Assembly: GCA_018882965.1 (NCBI GenBank)
Contig: VEQY01000033.1
Coordinates: forward strand, 1-35,989
Source: Mycobacterium sp.
GTDB taxonomy: Bacteria > Actinomycetota > Actinomycetes > Mycobacteriales > Mycobacteriaceae
Reading direction: 5' to 3'
DNA length: 35,989 bases
Within the stretch, counting starts at the first letter, position 1; every line of letters starts with the position of its first letter. Below the pieces are notes generated by a model. It saw only the letters and a program-made list of their open reading frames with translations. It did not search any database and was not told the origin of the DNA. The translations under genes were made by a program, and so were the position numbers. Positions 1 to 10,428 of this stretch are shown piece by piece.

Positions 1-53
1 ATCGCGACCGACGCTACCGGGGCTGACCGCAGCCGCCGGTGCGGCGCGCCGGG

Positions 54-884
54 TTAGCCGAGGACGTACTTGGCGAGCAGCGGTTCTTCGGCCAGCCCCC
101 AGGCGACGATCCGGTCGGAGACCACCCTGTCGGCCGCGGCCTGGTTGAAGACGCCGCAGTCGGCGACGGTGCGCAACTTGGTCTCCCGGTACTCGATGAT
201 GTCTGCGCCCACCACTCCGAAGCCGAATGCGCGCCGCGCGATCGCCGACAGTGTCGAGTCGCGGTGATGCTCCAGGCAGTGCGCGACCAGGGTGCTGAAG
301 AACTGCTCGTGGCGCTCTTCGTCGGCGGCGATGCGGCCGACCAGTTTCCCCAGCACCGGTTCGGTGACGCGGGCCTCCAGGTTGCGCAGGTAGACCGCGT
401 GGGCGCGCTCGTAGAGCGCCATGAAGACCAGCGTCTCGATCTGGGTGTAGCTGTCGCCGCGGTAGCCGCGCATCACGTGCGCGACGCGGACCTTCTCATC
501 AGCCGCCGGATCGAAGTTGCGGGTGACCACCAAGTACTCACGAATCGCGATGGCGTGCAGGTTCTCCTCGGCGGTCCACCGGCCCAGCCAGCGCCCCCAC
601 TTGTCCTCCAGGATGAAGTGCTCGACCAGTTCACGGTGATAGCCGGCCAGGTTGTCCTTGGTGATGAGCATGACCTCGAGGGCGTCGACCACCTCGGGGG
701 GCAGGGTGGCCTGGGACGGGTCCCAGTCATCCCCGCCGAGGAAGGCGAAGTTGCGGCCCTGCTCGAACGGGACGTAGTCGTGGGCGTACCACTCGTCGGC
801 GGTCTCCAGGTAGCGGGCCAGATTGTCGGCGACCACGGGCTCCAGCTCGAGGGTGAACGCATCAGCGACAGGTTTCTGTGCCAT
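54..884 (-). CDS. desA2: DesA2, acyl-ACP desaturase family protein
   Basis: 276 residues, matching M. tuberculosis DesA2 (275 aa) nearly end to end, including the N-terminus MAQKPVADA. The family is soluble diiron acyl-ACP desaturase; DesA2 is tied to mycolic acid and fatty acid metabolism. Visible diiron-type motifs are EENLH (E106, E107, H110) and DEERH (E189, H192), with E150 in the intervening helix. The place of the first iron-ligand Glu of plant stearoyl-ACP desaturase appears to be K76-D77 (ITKDNL); as I recall this also holds in M. tuberculosis DesA2, so activity as a classic desaturase is uncertain. The ATG at 884 is supported by a -10 box (TACAGT, 896 to 891) six nt upstream, predicting a leaderless mRNA. 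It is separated from glyA by a long inverted repeat, so it is probably transcribed on its own. Confidence 0.93.
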   Translation of the reverse strand: MAQKPVADAFTLELEPVVADNLARYLETADEWYAHDYVPFEQGRNFAFLGGDDWDPSQATLPPEVVDALEVMLITKDNLAGYHRELVEHFILEDKWGRWLGRWTAEENLHAIAIREYLVVTRNFDPAADEKVRVAHVMRGYRGDSYTQIETLVFMALYERAHAVYLRNLEARVTEPVLGKLVGRIAADEERHEQFFSTLVAHCLEHHRDSTLSAIARRAFGFGVVGADIIEYRETKLRTVADCGVFNQAAADRVVSDRIVAWGLAEEPLLAKYVLG

Positions 885-890
885 GCGGTA

Positions 891-896
891 ACTGTA
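891..896 (-). promoter_or_regulatory. desA2 -10 box, leaderless
   Basis: TACAGT on the minus strand, six nt before the desA2 ATG, fits the mycobacterial TANNNT leaderless pattern. The surrounding 15 nt (886-900) form a near-perfect palindrome, CGGTAAC-T-GTAACCG with one mismatched pair, which overlaps the -10 and could be an operator. No clear -35 was seen. Confidence 0.5.
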
Positions 897-932
897 ACCG
901 AAGTTAACGGGTGCTTGGAAATCGCCGCGCGC

Positions 933-1008
933 CCCCTCCCGCGAGCAGACGCAAAAGGGACTCAAACCCGGCGTGTCGCGGCACCTTTGCGTCTGCTCGC
1001 GGGAGGGG
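933..1008 (-). terminator. long inverted repeat between glyA and desA2
   Basis: Arms 933-955 and 986-1008 are perfectly complementary over 23 bp, and with one bulged base the stem extends to 928/1012. The loop is 30 nt. It lies just after the glyA stop on the minus strand and ahead of the desA2 promoter, so it can act as a hairpin terminator without a U-tract. The core GCGAGCAGACGCAAA resembles an intergenic motif I recall as frequent in mycobacterial genomes, so it may also be a dispersed repeat. Confidence 0.6.
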
Positions 1009-1018
1009 CGCGGGGCTC

Positions 1019-2476
1019 CTAGAGGACCAGTCCGGGGTAGAGCGGGTTGGCGTCCAGCAGCTCGGCGGCCGCCGCGCGCGCCCAGTCGGCGGTGCTGTCG
1101 ACCAGGGTGTACTTGGCCTTCGAGGTGCCCACGGGCGTGGTGTTGGTCAGCACCTCGACCACCAGCTCGGCCACCCGGTCGAATTCGCCGGGCCCGAAGC
1201 CGCGGGTGGTCAGCGCCGGTGTGCCGAACCGGATGCCGCTGGTGTACCAGGCCCCGTTCGGGTCGGCCGGGATGGAGTTGCGGTTGGTGACGATGCCGGC
1301 ATCGAGCAGCGCGGACTCGGCCTGCCGCCCGGTCAGCCCGAAGGACTGCACGTCGAGCAGCACGATGTGGTTGTCGGTGCCGCCGGTCACCAGCCGCGCT
1401 CCCCGTCGCATCAGCCCGTCGGCGAAGGCCTGCGCGTTGTCCGCCACCCGCTGGGCATAGGCCTGGAAGGAGGGCTGGCGCGCCTCGGCGAACGCCACCG
1501 CCTTGGCCGCCATCACGTGGGACAGCGGCCCGCCCAGCACCATCGGGCAGCCCTTGTCGACTGCGTCGGAGTATTCGGCGGTGGCCAGCACCAGGCCGCC
1601 GCGCGGGCCGCGCAGCGACTTGTGTGTGGTGGTGGTGACCAGGTGGGCGTGCGGGACGGGGTCCTCGTCGCCGGTCAGCACCTTGCCGGCCACCAGTCCG
1701 GCGAAGTGGGCCATGTCCACCATGAACGTGGCGCCGACCTCGTCGGCGATCTGGCGCATGGTCGCGAAGTTGACCCGGCGCGGGTAGGCCGAGTACCCGG
1801 CCACCAGGATCAGCGGCTTGAACTCGCGGGCGGCCGCGGCGATCGCGTCGTAGTCGAGCAGCCCGGTGGTCGGATCTGTGCCGTAGCTGCGCTGGTGGAA
1901 CATCTTGCCGGAGATGTTGGGTCGGAAGCCGTGGGTGAGGTGGCCGCCGGCGTCCAGCGACATCCCCATCAGCCGCTGACTGCCCAGCTTGGCACGCAGC
2001 CGCTCCCACTCCGCCTCGGAGAGGTCGTTGACGTTCTTGCCGCCCGCCTCGGCCAACGCGGGCGCCTCGACCCGGGTGGCCAGGATCGCCCAGAACGCAA
2101 CGAGATTGGCGTCGATGCCCGAGTGCGGCTGCACGTACGCATACGGCGCGCCGAACAGTTCCCGGGCGTGCTCGGCGGCGATCGACTCGATTTCGTCGAC
2201 GTTGTGGCAGCCGGCGTAGAAGCGGTGCCCGACGGTGCCCTCGGCGTACTTGTCCGACAGCCAGGTGCCCATCGTCAGCAACACCGCCGGGGACGCGTAG
2301 TTCTCGCTGGCGATAAGTTTCAGGGAGGCGCGCTGGTCGGCGAGTTCGCGGCGGGTCGCCGCGGCGATCCTCGGTTCGACGGACTCGATGACGCTCAGCG
2401 CCGCCCGGTAGGCCTCGCTGGCGGCGGCGGGCACGGCCGACCCGGTGTCGGCGGACAGAATCGCGTCGGTGGTCAT
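1019..2476 (-). CDS. glyA: serine hydroxymethyltransferase, long actinobacterial form
   Basis: PLP enzyme that interconverts serine and glycine with tetrahydrofolate, supplying one-carbon units in the cytoplasm. The PLP lysine is K286 in [14 protein letters not shown], and other SHMT landmarks are [14 protein letters not shown] (77-90), HSGIDAN (118-124) and GGHLTHG (177-183). At 485 aa it is about 60 residues longer than the common 417-426 aa enzyme, including M. tuberculosis GlyA1. The extra sequence is an N-terminal extension and an insertion near residues 130-170. This resembles the Streptomyces-type long SHMT. It occupies the position of glyA1 next to desA2. ATG 2476 is preferred over an in-frame TTG at 2482 because a TAGGCT -10 lies six nt upstream of it. 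Confidence 0.93.
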   Translation of the reverse strand: MTTDAILSADTGSAVPAAASEAYRAALSVIESVEPRIAAATRRELADQRASLKLIASENYASPAVLLTMGTWLSDKYAEGTVGHRFYAGCHNVDEIESIAAEHARELFGAPYAYVQPHSGIDANLVAFWAILATRVEAPALAEAGGKNVNDLSEAEWERLRAKLGSQRLMGMSLDAGGHLTHGFRPNISGKMFHQRSYGTDPTTGLLDYDAIAAAAREFKPLILVAGYSAYPRRVNFATMRQIADEVGATFMVDMAHFAGLVAGKVLTGDEDPVPHAHLVTTTTHKSLRGPRGGLVLATAEYSDAVDKGCPMVLGGPLSHVMAAKAVAFAEARQPSFQAYAQRVADNAQAFADGLMRRGARLVTGGTDNHIVLLDVQSFGLTGRQAESALLDAGIVTNRNSIPADPNGAWYTSGIRFGTPALTTRGFGPGEFDRVAELVVEVLTNTTPVGTSKAKYTLVDSTADWARAAAAELLDANPLYPGLVL

Positions 2477-2482
2477 GGGCAA

Positions 2483-2488
2483 AGCCTA
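2483..2488 (-). promoter_or_regulatory. glyA -10 box, leaderless
   Basis: TAGGCT on the minus strand, six nt before ATG 2476. This spacing places the transcription start at the start codon and argues against the upstream TTG start. Confidence 0.45.
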
Positions 2489-2511
2489 ACGGGAGCGGCC
2501 GGATCCCCGCC

Positions 2512-2590
2512 CAGCGTGGGCCCTGTGGTCAGAAATCGGCCATCGGGCGACCATGGAACCCGCGCCAGCCCCCCGCTAGCCCCCACGCTG
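2512..2590. repeat. weak inverted repeat in glyA-DUF885 spacer
   Basis: CAGCGTGGG (2512-2520) and CCCACGCTG (2582-2590) are perfect 9-bp arms around a 61-nt loop, with a nested pair TGGTC/GACCA (2526-2530, 2549-2553). It lies downstream of the DUF885 gene stop (2595) on the minus strand, so it may terminate that transcript. The arms are short relative to the loop. Confidence 0.35.
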
Positions 2591-2594
2591 AGGG

Positions 2595-3806
2595 TCACCC
2601 GGCGCGCAGCGACGAGGGGATCAGCGGCTCGTCGAGCAGCCGGCCGAACCGCTCGCTGAGCCCCACCTCGGCCGGCCGGTCGTCCAGCCAGTCCCGCAGC
2701 AGCCGGTAGCCCTCGACGTAGGTGCTGGTGTAGGCCCGCCACAGCGGAGAGCACAGAAACCGCAGCGTCTGCCGTGCCCGGGTGTCGTCGACCAGCAGCC
2801 AGCGCTGCAGGAAGGCGCTGACCTCGTCGACGTCGCGGCCCTCGTCGTGCAGCATCAGCGCCGCGTCCTGGCGCACCCCGGCGAGATCGGCGGCGGCGTC
2901 GGCGAGCGCCTCGGCCCGCGCGCCGTCGAAGCGCAGGCCCAGATCGGCGTAGATCTCCTGCGCCCAACCGCCCCAGCCCGGACCGACCGCCGCGTGCAGG
3001 GCGAGGTCGGCCAGCCCCTCGGCCATCAGGCACTGGGGGGTGTTGACCAGGAATATGGTCTGCTCGCCGTGGCCGAGTCCGGCCACCAGACCCGCCTCCT
3101 TGCGACAGTGCTCGGTGTGGTGGCCGGGGTAGGACTCGTGCGCCACCAGCCGGGGCAGGTTCGCCATCTGCTGTGGCAGGTCCGCATTCACCGCGACCGT
3201 CGAGCGGTAGCCGCCGTGGTAGTAGTTGAACCCCGACCACGGCTTGTCGGTGACCACCTCGTAGACGACGGTCTCGGTGTCGGGCAGCGGGTAGGTCGCC
3301 CGAACGATGTCGCGCAGCGCGCTGGAGAACGCGCCGATGGCGTCGACCAGACGAGCGGGCGGGATCTCGTCGGCGCGGCGGTGTGCCGCGATGCGTTCGG
3401 AGAGCGAACCGCGACCACCGAGCGCCTCGTCCATGCGCGCGTGCGCGGCGCGGTAGCGCTCGGGCTCTCCCCTGCTGATCTCGACGTCGAAGTAGGCCCG
3501 GACCTCCGCCACGAAACCCACGTCCTCGCCGGCGAATCGGCGCGCCGCGCAGGCCAGCGCGCGCAGGTGTGCGGCGATGAAGTCCGCCCGCTGCTCGCTG
3601 AACCCACCCGTATGGGGCACCTGACGCACGTCAGCCCGCAGCCGCTCGGCCCGGCGGGCCAGCGCGGCCGGGTCCGGCGTGGGCTCGGCGGCCACCTTTC
3701 GGCGCAGTGCGGGATCGCCGGTGAAGGAGTCGACGTAGCCCTCCTCGATCCGGTCGAAGCGCAACCCGAGTTCGAGGTACTCCCGGATCAGCCGGTCAGG
3801 CTCCAT
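2595..3806 (-). CDS. DUF885 family putative zinc metallopeptidase
   Basis: 403 residues of the DUF885 family, typically cytoplasmic metal-dependent peptidase-like proteins. The metal-binding signature is [13 protein letters not shown], giving H223, E224 and H229/H230. Downstream, the segment [10 protein letters not shown] carries the Glu expected to complete the site. No signal peptide is apparent. Substrate is unknown. The chosen ATG ([10 protein letters not shown]) has a TAGCGT -10 box seven nt upstream, so it is probably leaderless. It diverges from coaA with only 31 bp between start codons. In M. tuberculosis, as I recall, glyA1 and coaA are adjacent without this gene, so it looks lineage-specific. 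Confidence 0.82.
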   Translation of the reverse strand: MEPDRLIREYLELGLRFDRIEEGYVDSFTGDPALRRKVAAEPTPDPAALARRAERLRADVRQVPHTGGFSEQRADFIAAHLRALACAARRFAGEDVGFVAEVRAYFDVEISRGEPERYRAAHARMDEALGGRGSLSERIAAHRRADEIPPARLVDAIGAFSSALRDIVRATYPLPDTETVVYEVVTDKPWSGFNYYHGGYRSTVAVNADLPQQMANLPRLVAHESYPGHHTEHCRKEAGLVAGLGHGEQTIFLVNTPQCLMAEGLADLALHAAVGPGWGGWAQEIYADLGLRFDGARAEALADAAADLAGVRQDAALMLHDEGRDVDEVSAFLQRWLLVDDTRARQTLRFLCSPLWRAYTSTYVEGYRLLRDWLDDRPAEVGLSERFGRLLDEPLIPSSLRAG

Positions 3807-3813
3807 GATGACC

Positions 3814-3819
3814 ACGCTA
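3814..3819 (-). promoter_or_regulatory. DUF885 gene -10 box, leaderless
   Basis: TAGCGT on the minus strand, seven nt before ATG 3806. It sits inside the 31-bp gap shared with the divergent coaA start at 3838, so the two promoters must be nearly superimposed. Confidence 0.4.
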
Positions 3820-3837
3820 GCTGTCACACTGATCCCC

Positions 3838-4776
3838 ATGACGCGGGTGACCGAGGCCAGCCCCTACGTTGAGTTCGACCGCGGTCAGTGGCGGGCGCTG
3901 GGCATGTCGATGCCGGTCAAGCTCACCGAGGACGAGTTGATGGGCCTGCGCGGCATCGGCGAGCAGATCGACCTGCGCGAGGTCGAGGAGATCTACCTGC
4001 CGATCGCCCGGCTGATCCACCTGCAGGTGGCCGCCAGCCAGGGTCTGTTCGCCGCCACCGCGGAATTCCTCGGCGAGCCGCAGCAGAACCCGGAGCGGCC
4101 GGTCCCGTTCGTCATCGGGGTGGCCGGCAGCGTGGCGGTCGGCAAGTCGACCACCGCCCGCGTGATGCAGGCCCTGCTGGCCCGCTGGGAGCACCACCCG
4201 CGCGTGGACCTGGTGACCACCGACGGCTTCCTCTATCCCAACGCCGAACTGATCCGGCGGAACATGATGCACCGCAAGGGCTTCCCGGAGAGCTATGACC
4301 GCCGCGCGCTGATGCGTTTCGTGACCGCGGTGAAGTCGGGCGCCGATAAGGTCTGCGCGCCGGTGTACTCCCACCTGATCTACGACATCGTCCCGGAGGA
4401 GAAGCAGGTCGTCGCCCACCCCGACATCCTCATCCTGGAGGGCCTCAACGTGCTGCAGACCGGATCGCGGCTGATGGTCTCGGACCTCTTCGACTTCTCC
4501 ATCTACGTCGACGCCCGCATCGAAGACATCGAGACCTGGTACGTGGAGCGCTTCCTGGCGATGCGCGCGGGCGCGTTCGCCAACCCGGTGTCGCACTTCC
4601 ACCACTATGCGGGACTGACCGACCAGCAGGCCGTCGCCGCCGCGCGCGACATCTGGAACTCGATCAACCGGCCCAACCTGATCGAGAACATCCTGCCGAC
4701 CCGGCCCCGGGCGACGCTGGTGCTGCGCAAGGACGCCGACCACTCCATCAACCGGCTGCGGCTGCGCAAGCTCTAG
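3838..4776 (+). CDS. coaA: pantothenate kinase CoaA (type I)
   Basis: Phosphorylates pantothenate, the first committed step of coenzyme A synthesis. 312 residues, the same length as M. tuberculosis CoaA, and near-identical in long stretches such as FGFPESY-like [10 protein letters not shown] and the C-terminal [11 protein letters not shown]. The P-loop is [12 protein letters not shown] (94-105, K103), followed by [10 protein letters not shown], which carries the catalytic Asp and substrate contacts. ATG 3838 was chosen because [15 protein letters not shown] aligns with the known N-terminus; an upstream in-frame ATG at 3805 would overlap the divergent gene. No strong Shine-Dalgarno is visible, consistent with a leaderless or near-leaderless message. 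Confidence 0.96.
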   Translation: MTRVTEASPYVEFDRGQWRALGMSMPVKLTEDELMGLRGIGEQIDLREVEEIYLPIARLIHLQVAASQGLFAATAEFLGEPQQNPERPVPFVIGVAGSVAVGKSTTARVMQALLARWEHHPRVDLVTTDGFLYPNAELIRRNMMHRKGFPESYDRRALMRFVTAVKSGADKVCAPVYSHLIYDIVPEEKQVVAHPDILILEGLNVLQTGSRLMVSDLFDFSIYVDARIEDIETWYVERFLAMRAGAFANPVSHFHHYAGLTDQQAVAAARDIWNSINRPNLIENILPTRPRATLVLRKDADHSINRLRLRKL

Positions 4777-4803
4777 GCGCGCTGCAGAGGCGCTCTAGAC
4801 GCG

Positions 4804-5601
4804 TCAGTGACCGAAGCGGCGGTGCCGTCGGCTGTAGTCGCGCAGTGCGCGCAGGAAGTCGACGCGCCGGAACGCCGGCCAGTGCGCCTCGGTGAACCAC
4901 ATCTCGGAGTAGGCGCTCTGCCAGAGCAGGAACCCGCTGAGCCGTTGCTCGCCGGAGGTCCGGATGACCAGATCGGGGTCGGGCTGTCCGGAGGTGTAGA
5001 GGTTCTCCGAGATCGCCTCGATGGTGACGGCCTCGACGAGTTGCTCGGCAGTGGCCCCGTTGGCGAGTTGCTTGCTCAGCAGCCCGCGCACCGCGTCGAC
5101 GATCTCCTGCCGCCCGCCGTAGCAGACCGCGACGTTGACGTGGAACGAACCGTTGGACGCCCTCGCGGCGGTCCCCTCCACGGCCTCGCGCAACCGGCGG
5201 GCCGGCTGCGCGCCGAGCAATTCGAGATCCCCCACCGAACGCACGCTCCACCGATTCGCCGGCGCGCAGATCTCCTCGACCACCTCGGTGATGATGCCGA
5301 CCAGCGAAGCCACTTCGTCGGGGTCGCGCTGCAGATTCTCGGTGGACAACAGGTAGACGGTGGCCATCTCGATGCCGGCCTCCGCGCACCAGCGCAGCAT
5401 CTCGGCGATCTTCGCCCCGCCGACCCGGTAGCCGTAGCTGACGTCCTCGTGACCGGCATCACGGGCCCAGCGCCGGTTGCCGTCGCAGAGCACTGCGATA
5501 TGGCGCGGGAGCTGGGATCGGGCCTGCGCCAACTCCTGGCGCAACCGCATCTCGTAGAGCCGGTAGGCCGGTTCCTTGAGGCGCGGCGGAATGATCTCCA
5601 C
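4804..5601 (-). CDS. short-chain cis-prenyl diphosphate synthase (Z-FPP synthase, Rv1086-like)
   Basis: Condenses isopentenyl diphosphate with geranyl diphosphate in cis, giving Z,E-farnesyl diphosphate, the precursor of decaprenyl phosphate used in cell-wall synthesis. 265 residues closely matching M. tuberculosis Rv1086 (MEIIPPRLKEP at the start, SGFLLWQSAYSEMWFTEAHWPAF near the C-terminus shortened here to SGFLLWQSAYSEMWF). Cis-prenyltransferase motifs seen are DGNRRWA (D40), STENLQR, and RTSGEQRLS. The start is GTG 5601, preceded by a TAATCT -10 box at 8 nt. It is convergent with coaA (27-bp gap) and divergent from the hemolysin III gene. The PE/celA2 genes found between these loci in M. 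tuberculosis are absent. Confidence 0.94.
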   Translation of the reverse strand: MEIIPPRLKEPAYRLYEMRLRQELAQARSQLPRHIAVLCDGNRRWARDAGHEDVSYGYRVGGAKIAEMLRWCAEAGIEMATVYLLSTENLQRDPDEVASLVGIITEVVEEICAPANRWSVRSVGDLELLGAQPARRLREAVEGTAARASNGSFHVNVAVCYGGRQEIVDAVRGLLSKQLANGATAEQLVEAVTIEAISENLYTSGQPDPDLVIRTSGEQRLSGFLLWQSAYSEMWFTEAHWPAFRRVDFLRALRDYSRRHRRFGH

Positions 5602-5609
5602 GGCACATC

Positions 5610-5615
5610 AGATTA
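5610..5615 (-). promoter_or_regulatory. prenyl synthase -10 box
   Basis: TAATCT on the minus strand, eight nt before the GTG at 5601; predicted transcript is leaderless or has only a base or two of leader. The same hexamer is used in front of the Rieske gene at 27654-27649. Confidence 0.4.
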
Positions 5616-5657
5616 CTGTGGGTGGTGACGCCGGCCTAGCAGATCGAGGGAGGGGAC

Positions 5658-6392
5658 GTGACCGCTGACCTGTCCCGGCCCACCGCGACCGGTCAGGGCA
5701 CCGCGGACGCCGAGGACCTGCCCGAGGCGCTCGTCGACGCGGCTGCGGAATTCCTGGGTAAACCCCGGGCCCGCGGCTGGATTCACGTGTACGCGGCCGT
5801 CGTCGCCGCCGTCGCCGGTGCCGCCCTGGTGTCGGTGTCCTGGGCGGTGGACTCCACCCGGGCCGGCCTCGCGACCTTCATCTACACGCTGACCATCGTC
5901 GCGATGTTCACCGTCAGCGGCGTCTACCACCGGGTGAGTTGGCGTTCGCACACCGCGTGGACCTGGATGAAACGCCTCGACCACTCGATGATCTTCGTGT
6001 TCATCGCCGGCAGCTACACCCCGTTCGCGTTGCTCGCGCTGCCGGAGCGCAGCGGCTGGACGCTGTTCTGGATCGTCTGGGGCGGGGCACTGGCCGGCGT
6101 GTTGCTCAAGATGTGCTGGCCGTCGGCGCCGCGCTGGGTCGGGGTGCCGCTGTACCTCCTGCTCGGCTGGGTCGCGGTCTGGTTCGTCGGGCCGATCATG
6201 CACGGCGCGGGCATCGCCGCACTGGTGCTGCTCATCGTCGGGGGCGCGCTCTACAGCGTCGGTGGGGTCCTCTACGCGCTGAAGTGGCCCAACCCGTGGC
6301 CGTCCACGTTCGGCCACCACGAGTTCTTCCACGCGTGCACGGCCGTCGCCGCGCTGTGCCACTACATCGCGATGTGGTTCGCGGTCTTCTGA
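5658..6392 (+). CDS. hemolysin III / PAQR family membrane protein (Rv1085c-like)
   Basis: 244 residues with about seven hydrophobic segments from residue 42 onward, typical of the HlyIII/PAQR (CREST) superfamily of putative metal-dependent membrane hydrolases. Conserved family landmarks are [26 protein letters not shown] and, at the C-terminus, [18 protein letters not shown], supplying the histidines thought to bind zinc. The N-terminal 35 residues are hydrophilic and variable. GTG 5658 is supported by a strong Shine-Dalgarno (GAGGGAGGGG, about 5646-5655). Haemolytic activity should not be assumed from the name. The gene ends 7 bp before the convergent ketosteroid isomerase gene. Confidence 0.9.
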   Translation: MTADLSRPTATGQGTADAEDLPEALVDAAAEFLGKPRARGWIHVYAAVVAAVAGAALVSVSWAVDSTRAGLATFIYTLTIVAMFTVSGVYHRVSWRSHTAWTWMKRLDHSMIFVFIAGSYTPFALLALPERSGWTLFWIVWGGALAGVLLKMCWPSAPRWVGVPLYLLLGWVAVWFVGPIMHGAGIAALVLLIVGGALYSVGGVLYALKWPNPWPSTFGHHEFFHACTAVAALCHYIAMWFAVF

Positions 6393-6399
6393 CCCGCCC

Positions 6400-6771
6400 T
6401 CAGACGGCGCTCGCGTCCTCCGGCGCCCAGTAGGCCTTCATCGCCGCGACCTTGCCGTCGCTGTCGAAGACCATCACGTCGATCGGCCTGATCCGCAGCC
6501 TGCCCTCCCCCGACCCGACCGTGATGGTGAACAGGAAGGCCGCTTCGTGGCCGGCGACCCGCAGCTCGTGCAGTTCGGTCTCGCGCTGGACGCCCTCGAT
6601 GTTGGCGAAGAACCCGCGGATGGCTCCCCGCCCGATGTGTACCTCACCGCCGACCGGATCCTCCAGGGTGGCGTCGTCGGCGAAGAGTGCCGCGATCTCC
6701 TCGGCGGAGCCGCCGGCGACCAGAGCCAGGTAGCGGTTGACGGTCTCGCGGATGTGCTCGGCGCTGGGCAT
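6400..6771 (-). CDS. steroid delta-5-3-ketosteroid isomerase-like protein
   Basis: 123 residues of the SnoaL/NTF2-like fold, but unusually close to true bacterial ketosteroid isomerase. From memory of the Comamonas testosteroni enzyme (Tyr14, Asp38, Asp99), the same catalytic positions occur here: Y14 in NRYLAL, D38 in FADDATLEDPVG and D98 in RPIDVMVF. The pattern EHIRETVNRY...ALFADDAT...EDPVG is shared almost word for word. A role in moving a steroid double bond is therefore likely, though the physiological substrate is not shown. It begins 9 bp after the thioredoxin-domain gene and is probably the last gene of the mca operon. Confidence 0.85.
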   Translation of the reverse strand: MPSAEHIRETVNRYLALVAGGSAEEIAALFADDATLEDPVGGEVHIGRGAIRGFFANIEGVQRETELHELRVAGHEAAFLFTITVGSGEGRLRIRPIDVMVFDSDGKVAAMKAYWAPEDASAV

Positions 6772-6780
6772 GGCCCAACG

Positions 6781-8770
<1,990 letters not shown>

Positions 8771-8787
<17 letters not shown>

Positions 8788-9028
8788 GCGGGGAGTCCTG
8801 CGCGCCGGCCTCGTCGGCATCACGGTCGGCCGGGTTCTGCTCGACCTGGTCGTCGAACCGTTCCGGCACCTTCTTGAGGTGCCGGTTCATCGACCGGAGC
8901 AAAAAGAACAAGCAGATCAACAGCAGGATCACCACGAGCAGACCGATCGGACTGGCCTTGCCGAAGTCGGGTCCGGTGTTGTCGGGCGCCTCGGCGAGCA
9001 GCACCAGCGCTGACATCAGCGGGGTCAT
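8771..9028 (-). CDS. small single-pass membrane protein (Rv1083-like)
   Basis: 85 residues with one hydrophobic segment (about 27-44, [19 protein letters not shown]) followed by a basic stretch ([11 protein letters not shown]) and an acidic C-terminal tail, so probably N-out with the tail in the cytoplasm. The [13 protein letters not shown] motif is shared with M. tuberculosis Rv1083. Its ATG overlaps the mca stop as ATGA (9025-9028), and its end overlaps the next gene, so it lies firmly inside the mca operon. Function unknown. Confidence 0.85.
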
Positions 9029-9897
9029 TCGAAGACCTCGATTCCGGCGAACAGGTCGTCCTCGGGCAGGACGGCGGGGACCCGCGAGCGGGCCAGTTCG
9101 AACTCCTCGGTCGGCCACAGCCGCCGCTGCCACTCCAGCGGCGCGGCGAAGAACCAGCCGTCCGGGTCGATCTGGGAGGCGTGCGCCCGCAGCGCCTCGT
9201 CGCGCTGACCGAAGTACTCCGCGCAGTGCACGCGCGTGGTCACCCGCTGGGCGAAGACGTCGTGCTCGGGATCCCAGTGCTCCAGCCAGCGGGCGAAGGG
9301 CCCCTCCTGACCGTTCTTGGCGAACTCCTCCTGCAGCAACTGCATCCGGTGCCGCAGGAACCCGTGGTTGTAGTAGAGCTTGCTCACCGGCCACGGCTGG
9401 CCGGCGTGCGGGTAGAGCCGATGGTCGGCGGCGGCCTCGTAGGCGGCCACCGACACCTGGTGGCAGCGGATGTGGTCGGGGTGCGGATAGCCGCCGTTCT
9501 CGTCGTAGGTGGTCATCACGTGCGGCCGGAACTCCCGGATCAGCTCCACCAGCTTGGCGACCGGTTCCTCCAGGGGCACCAGCGCGAAACATCCGTCGGG
9601 CAGCGGCGGCGGGGGGTCGCCCTCGGGCAGGCCGGAGTCGACGAACCCCAGCCAGTGGTGTTCGACCCCGAGGATCTCCGCGGCGGTGGCCATCTCGTCG
9701 CGACGGATCGCGGTGATCCGCCCCCGCACGTCGGGAAGATCCATCGACGGGTTGAGGATGTCGCCCCGTTCGCCGCCGGTCAGGGTGACGACGAGCACGC
9801 GGTGGCCTTCGTCGACATAGCGCGCCAAGGTCGCCGCACCCTTGCTCGACTCGTCGTCCGGGTGGGCGTGCACCGCCATCAACCGAAGTTCGGCCAC
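9025..9897 (-). CDS. mca: mycothiol S-conjugate amidase Mca
   Basis: Zinc amidase that cleaves mycothiol S-conjugates to a mercapturic acid and GlcN-Ins, the mycothiol-dependent detoxification route. 290 residues versus 288 in M. tuberculosis. Zinc ligands are H12 and D15 in AHPDDES and H142 in [11 protein letters not shown]. The motif [11 protein letters not shown] is also conserved. The start was placed at GTG 9897 ([15 protein letters not shown]), matching the M. tuberculosis N-terminus MSELRLMAV; an in-frame GTG at 9921 adds eight residues and cannot be excluded. First gene of the operon with the Rv1083-like, Rv1084-like and isomerase genes. Divergent from the DUF4307 gene. Confidence 0.95.
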   Translation of the reverse strand: MAELRLMAVHAHPDDESSKGAATLARYVDEGHRVLVVTLTGGERGDILNPSMDLPDVRGRITAIRRDEMATAAEILGVEHHWLGFVDSGLPEGDPPPPLPDGCFALVPLEEPVAKLVELIREFRPHVMTTYDENGGYPHPDHIRCHQVSVAAYEAAADHRLYPHAGQPWPVSKLYYNHGFLRHRMQLLQEEFAKNGQEGPFARWLEHWDPEHDVFAQRVTTRVHCAEYFGQRDEALRAHASQIDPDGWFFAAPLEWQRRLWPTEEFELARSRVPAVLPEDDLFAGIEVFE

Positions 9898-9954
9898 GAC
9901 TTCAGCTACCTGCTCTCCCACGCCTGCCGGCGTGTGCCCGGGGTCCTGGGGGCT

Positions 9955-9960
9955 TATAGT
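9955..9960 (+). promoter_or_regulatory. candidate -10 in mca/DUF4307 divergent region
   Basis: TATAGT (five of six matches to TATAAT) stands out in an otherwise GC-rich 107-bp gap between mca and the DUF4307 gene. On the plus strand it would give the DUF4307 mRNA a leader of about 38 nt. The complementary strand also reads TATAAG, so it could serve mca instead. No convincing -35 on either strand. Confidence 0.3.
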
Positions 9961-10004
9961 TCCTCACCTGAATAGTCCCATCCGAGGCGGGGGTGTGAGA
10001 ACCG

Positions 10005-10424
10005 GTGAACTCCTCCTCGTCGGCGCGGTACGGACCGACGGCCTCGGCCGCGCCGCGCCGGCGGCTGGCGATCGTGCTGGGCGGGCTGGTGGCCGTGGCG
10101 TGCGTCGGCGCGGCCACGGTGGCCTATCAGCGCTACAGCAGCGTCGATGCCAAGGGCGAGCTGGCCGCCTTCGAGGTGCTCAACAGCCGGACGGTCGCGG
10201 TAACGATCAGCGTGACGCGAAAGGACCCCTCCCGGCCCGCGGTGTGTGTGGTGCGGGCGCTGGCCGAGGATCGTTCCGAAACCGGCCGCCGCGAGGTGCT
10301 GGTTCCACCCTCGAAAGCCCGGACCGTGCAGGTCAACACCACGGTCGAGAGCTACCGGCAGCCGGTGGCCGGGGGTGTCTACGGCTGCGGTCTCGATGTG
10401 CCCGGCTACCTGACCGCCGGATAG
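10005..10424 (+). CDS. DUF4307 membrane-anchored protein (Rv1081c-like)
   Basis: 139 residues: a short cytoplasmic N-terminus with an arginine cluster (PRRR), one transmembrane segment (about 21-40, LAIVLGGLVAVACVGAATV), then an extracytoplasmic beta-rich domain of about 95 residues with two cysteines near the ends (CVVRA and YGCGL). This matches DUF4307, an actinobacterial family found beside mca. GTG 10005 gives the expected membrane topology. Function unknown; position suggests an envelope role linked neither clearly to mca nor greA. Confidence 0.83.
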   Translation: MNSSSSARYGPTASAAPRRRLAIVLGGLVAVACVGAATVAYQRYSSVDAKGELAAFEVLNSRTVAVTISVTRKDPSRPAVCVVRALAEDRSETGRREVLVPPSKARTVQVNTTVESYRQPVAGGVYGCGLDVPGYLTAG

Positions 10425-10428
10425 CCCC

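Noticed and set aside
54..2009. 651-residue minus-strand frame running through glyA and desA2
   Set aside because: Only its last 276 codons (desA2) are real; the rest is glyA read out of frame with Arg/Gly/Pro-rich translation.
911..2659. 582-residue plus-strand frame opposite glyA
   Set aside because: Composition is that of an antisense shadow in GC-rich DNA, with no family motif; glyA explains the region.
3805..3837. Upstream ATG for coaA
   Set aside because: Adds 11 residues not found in known CoaA and would overlap the divergent DUF885 start.
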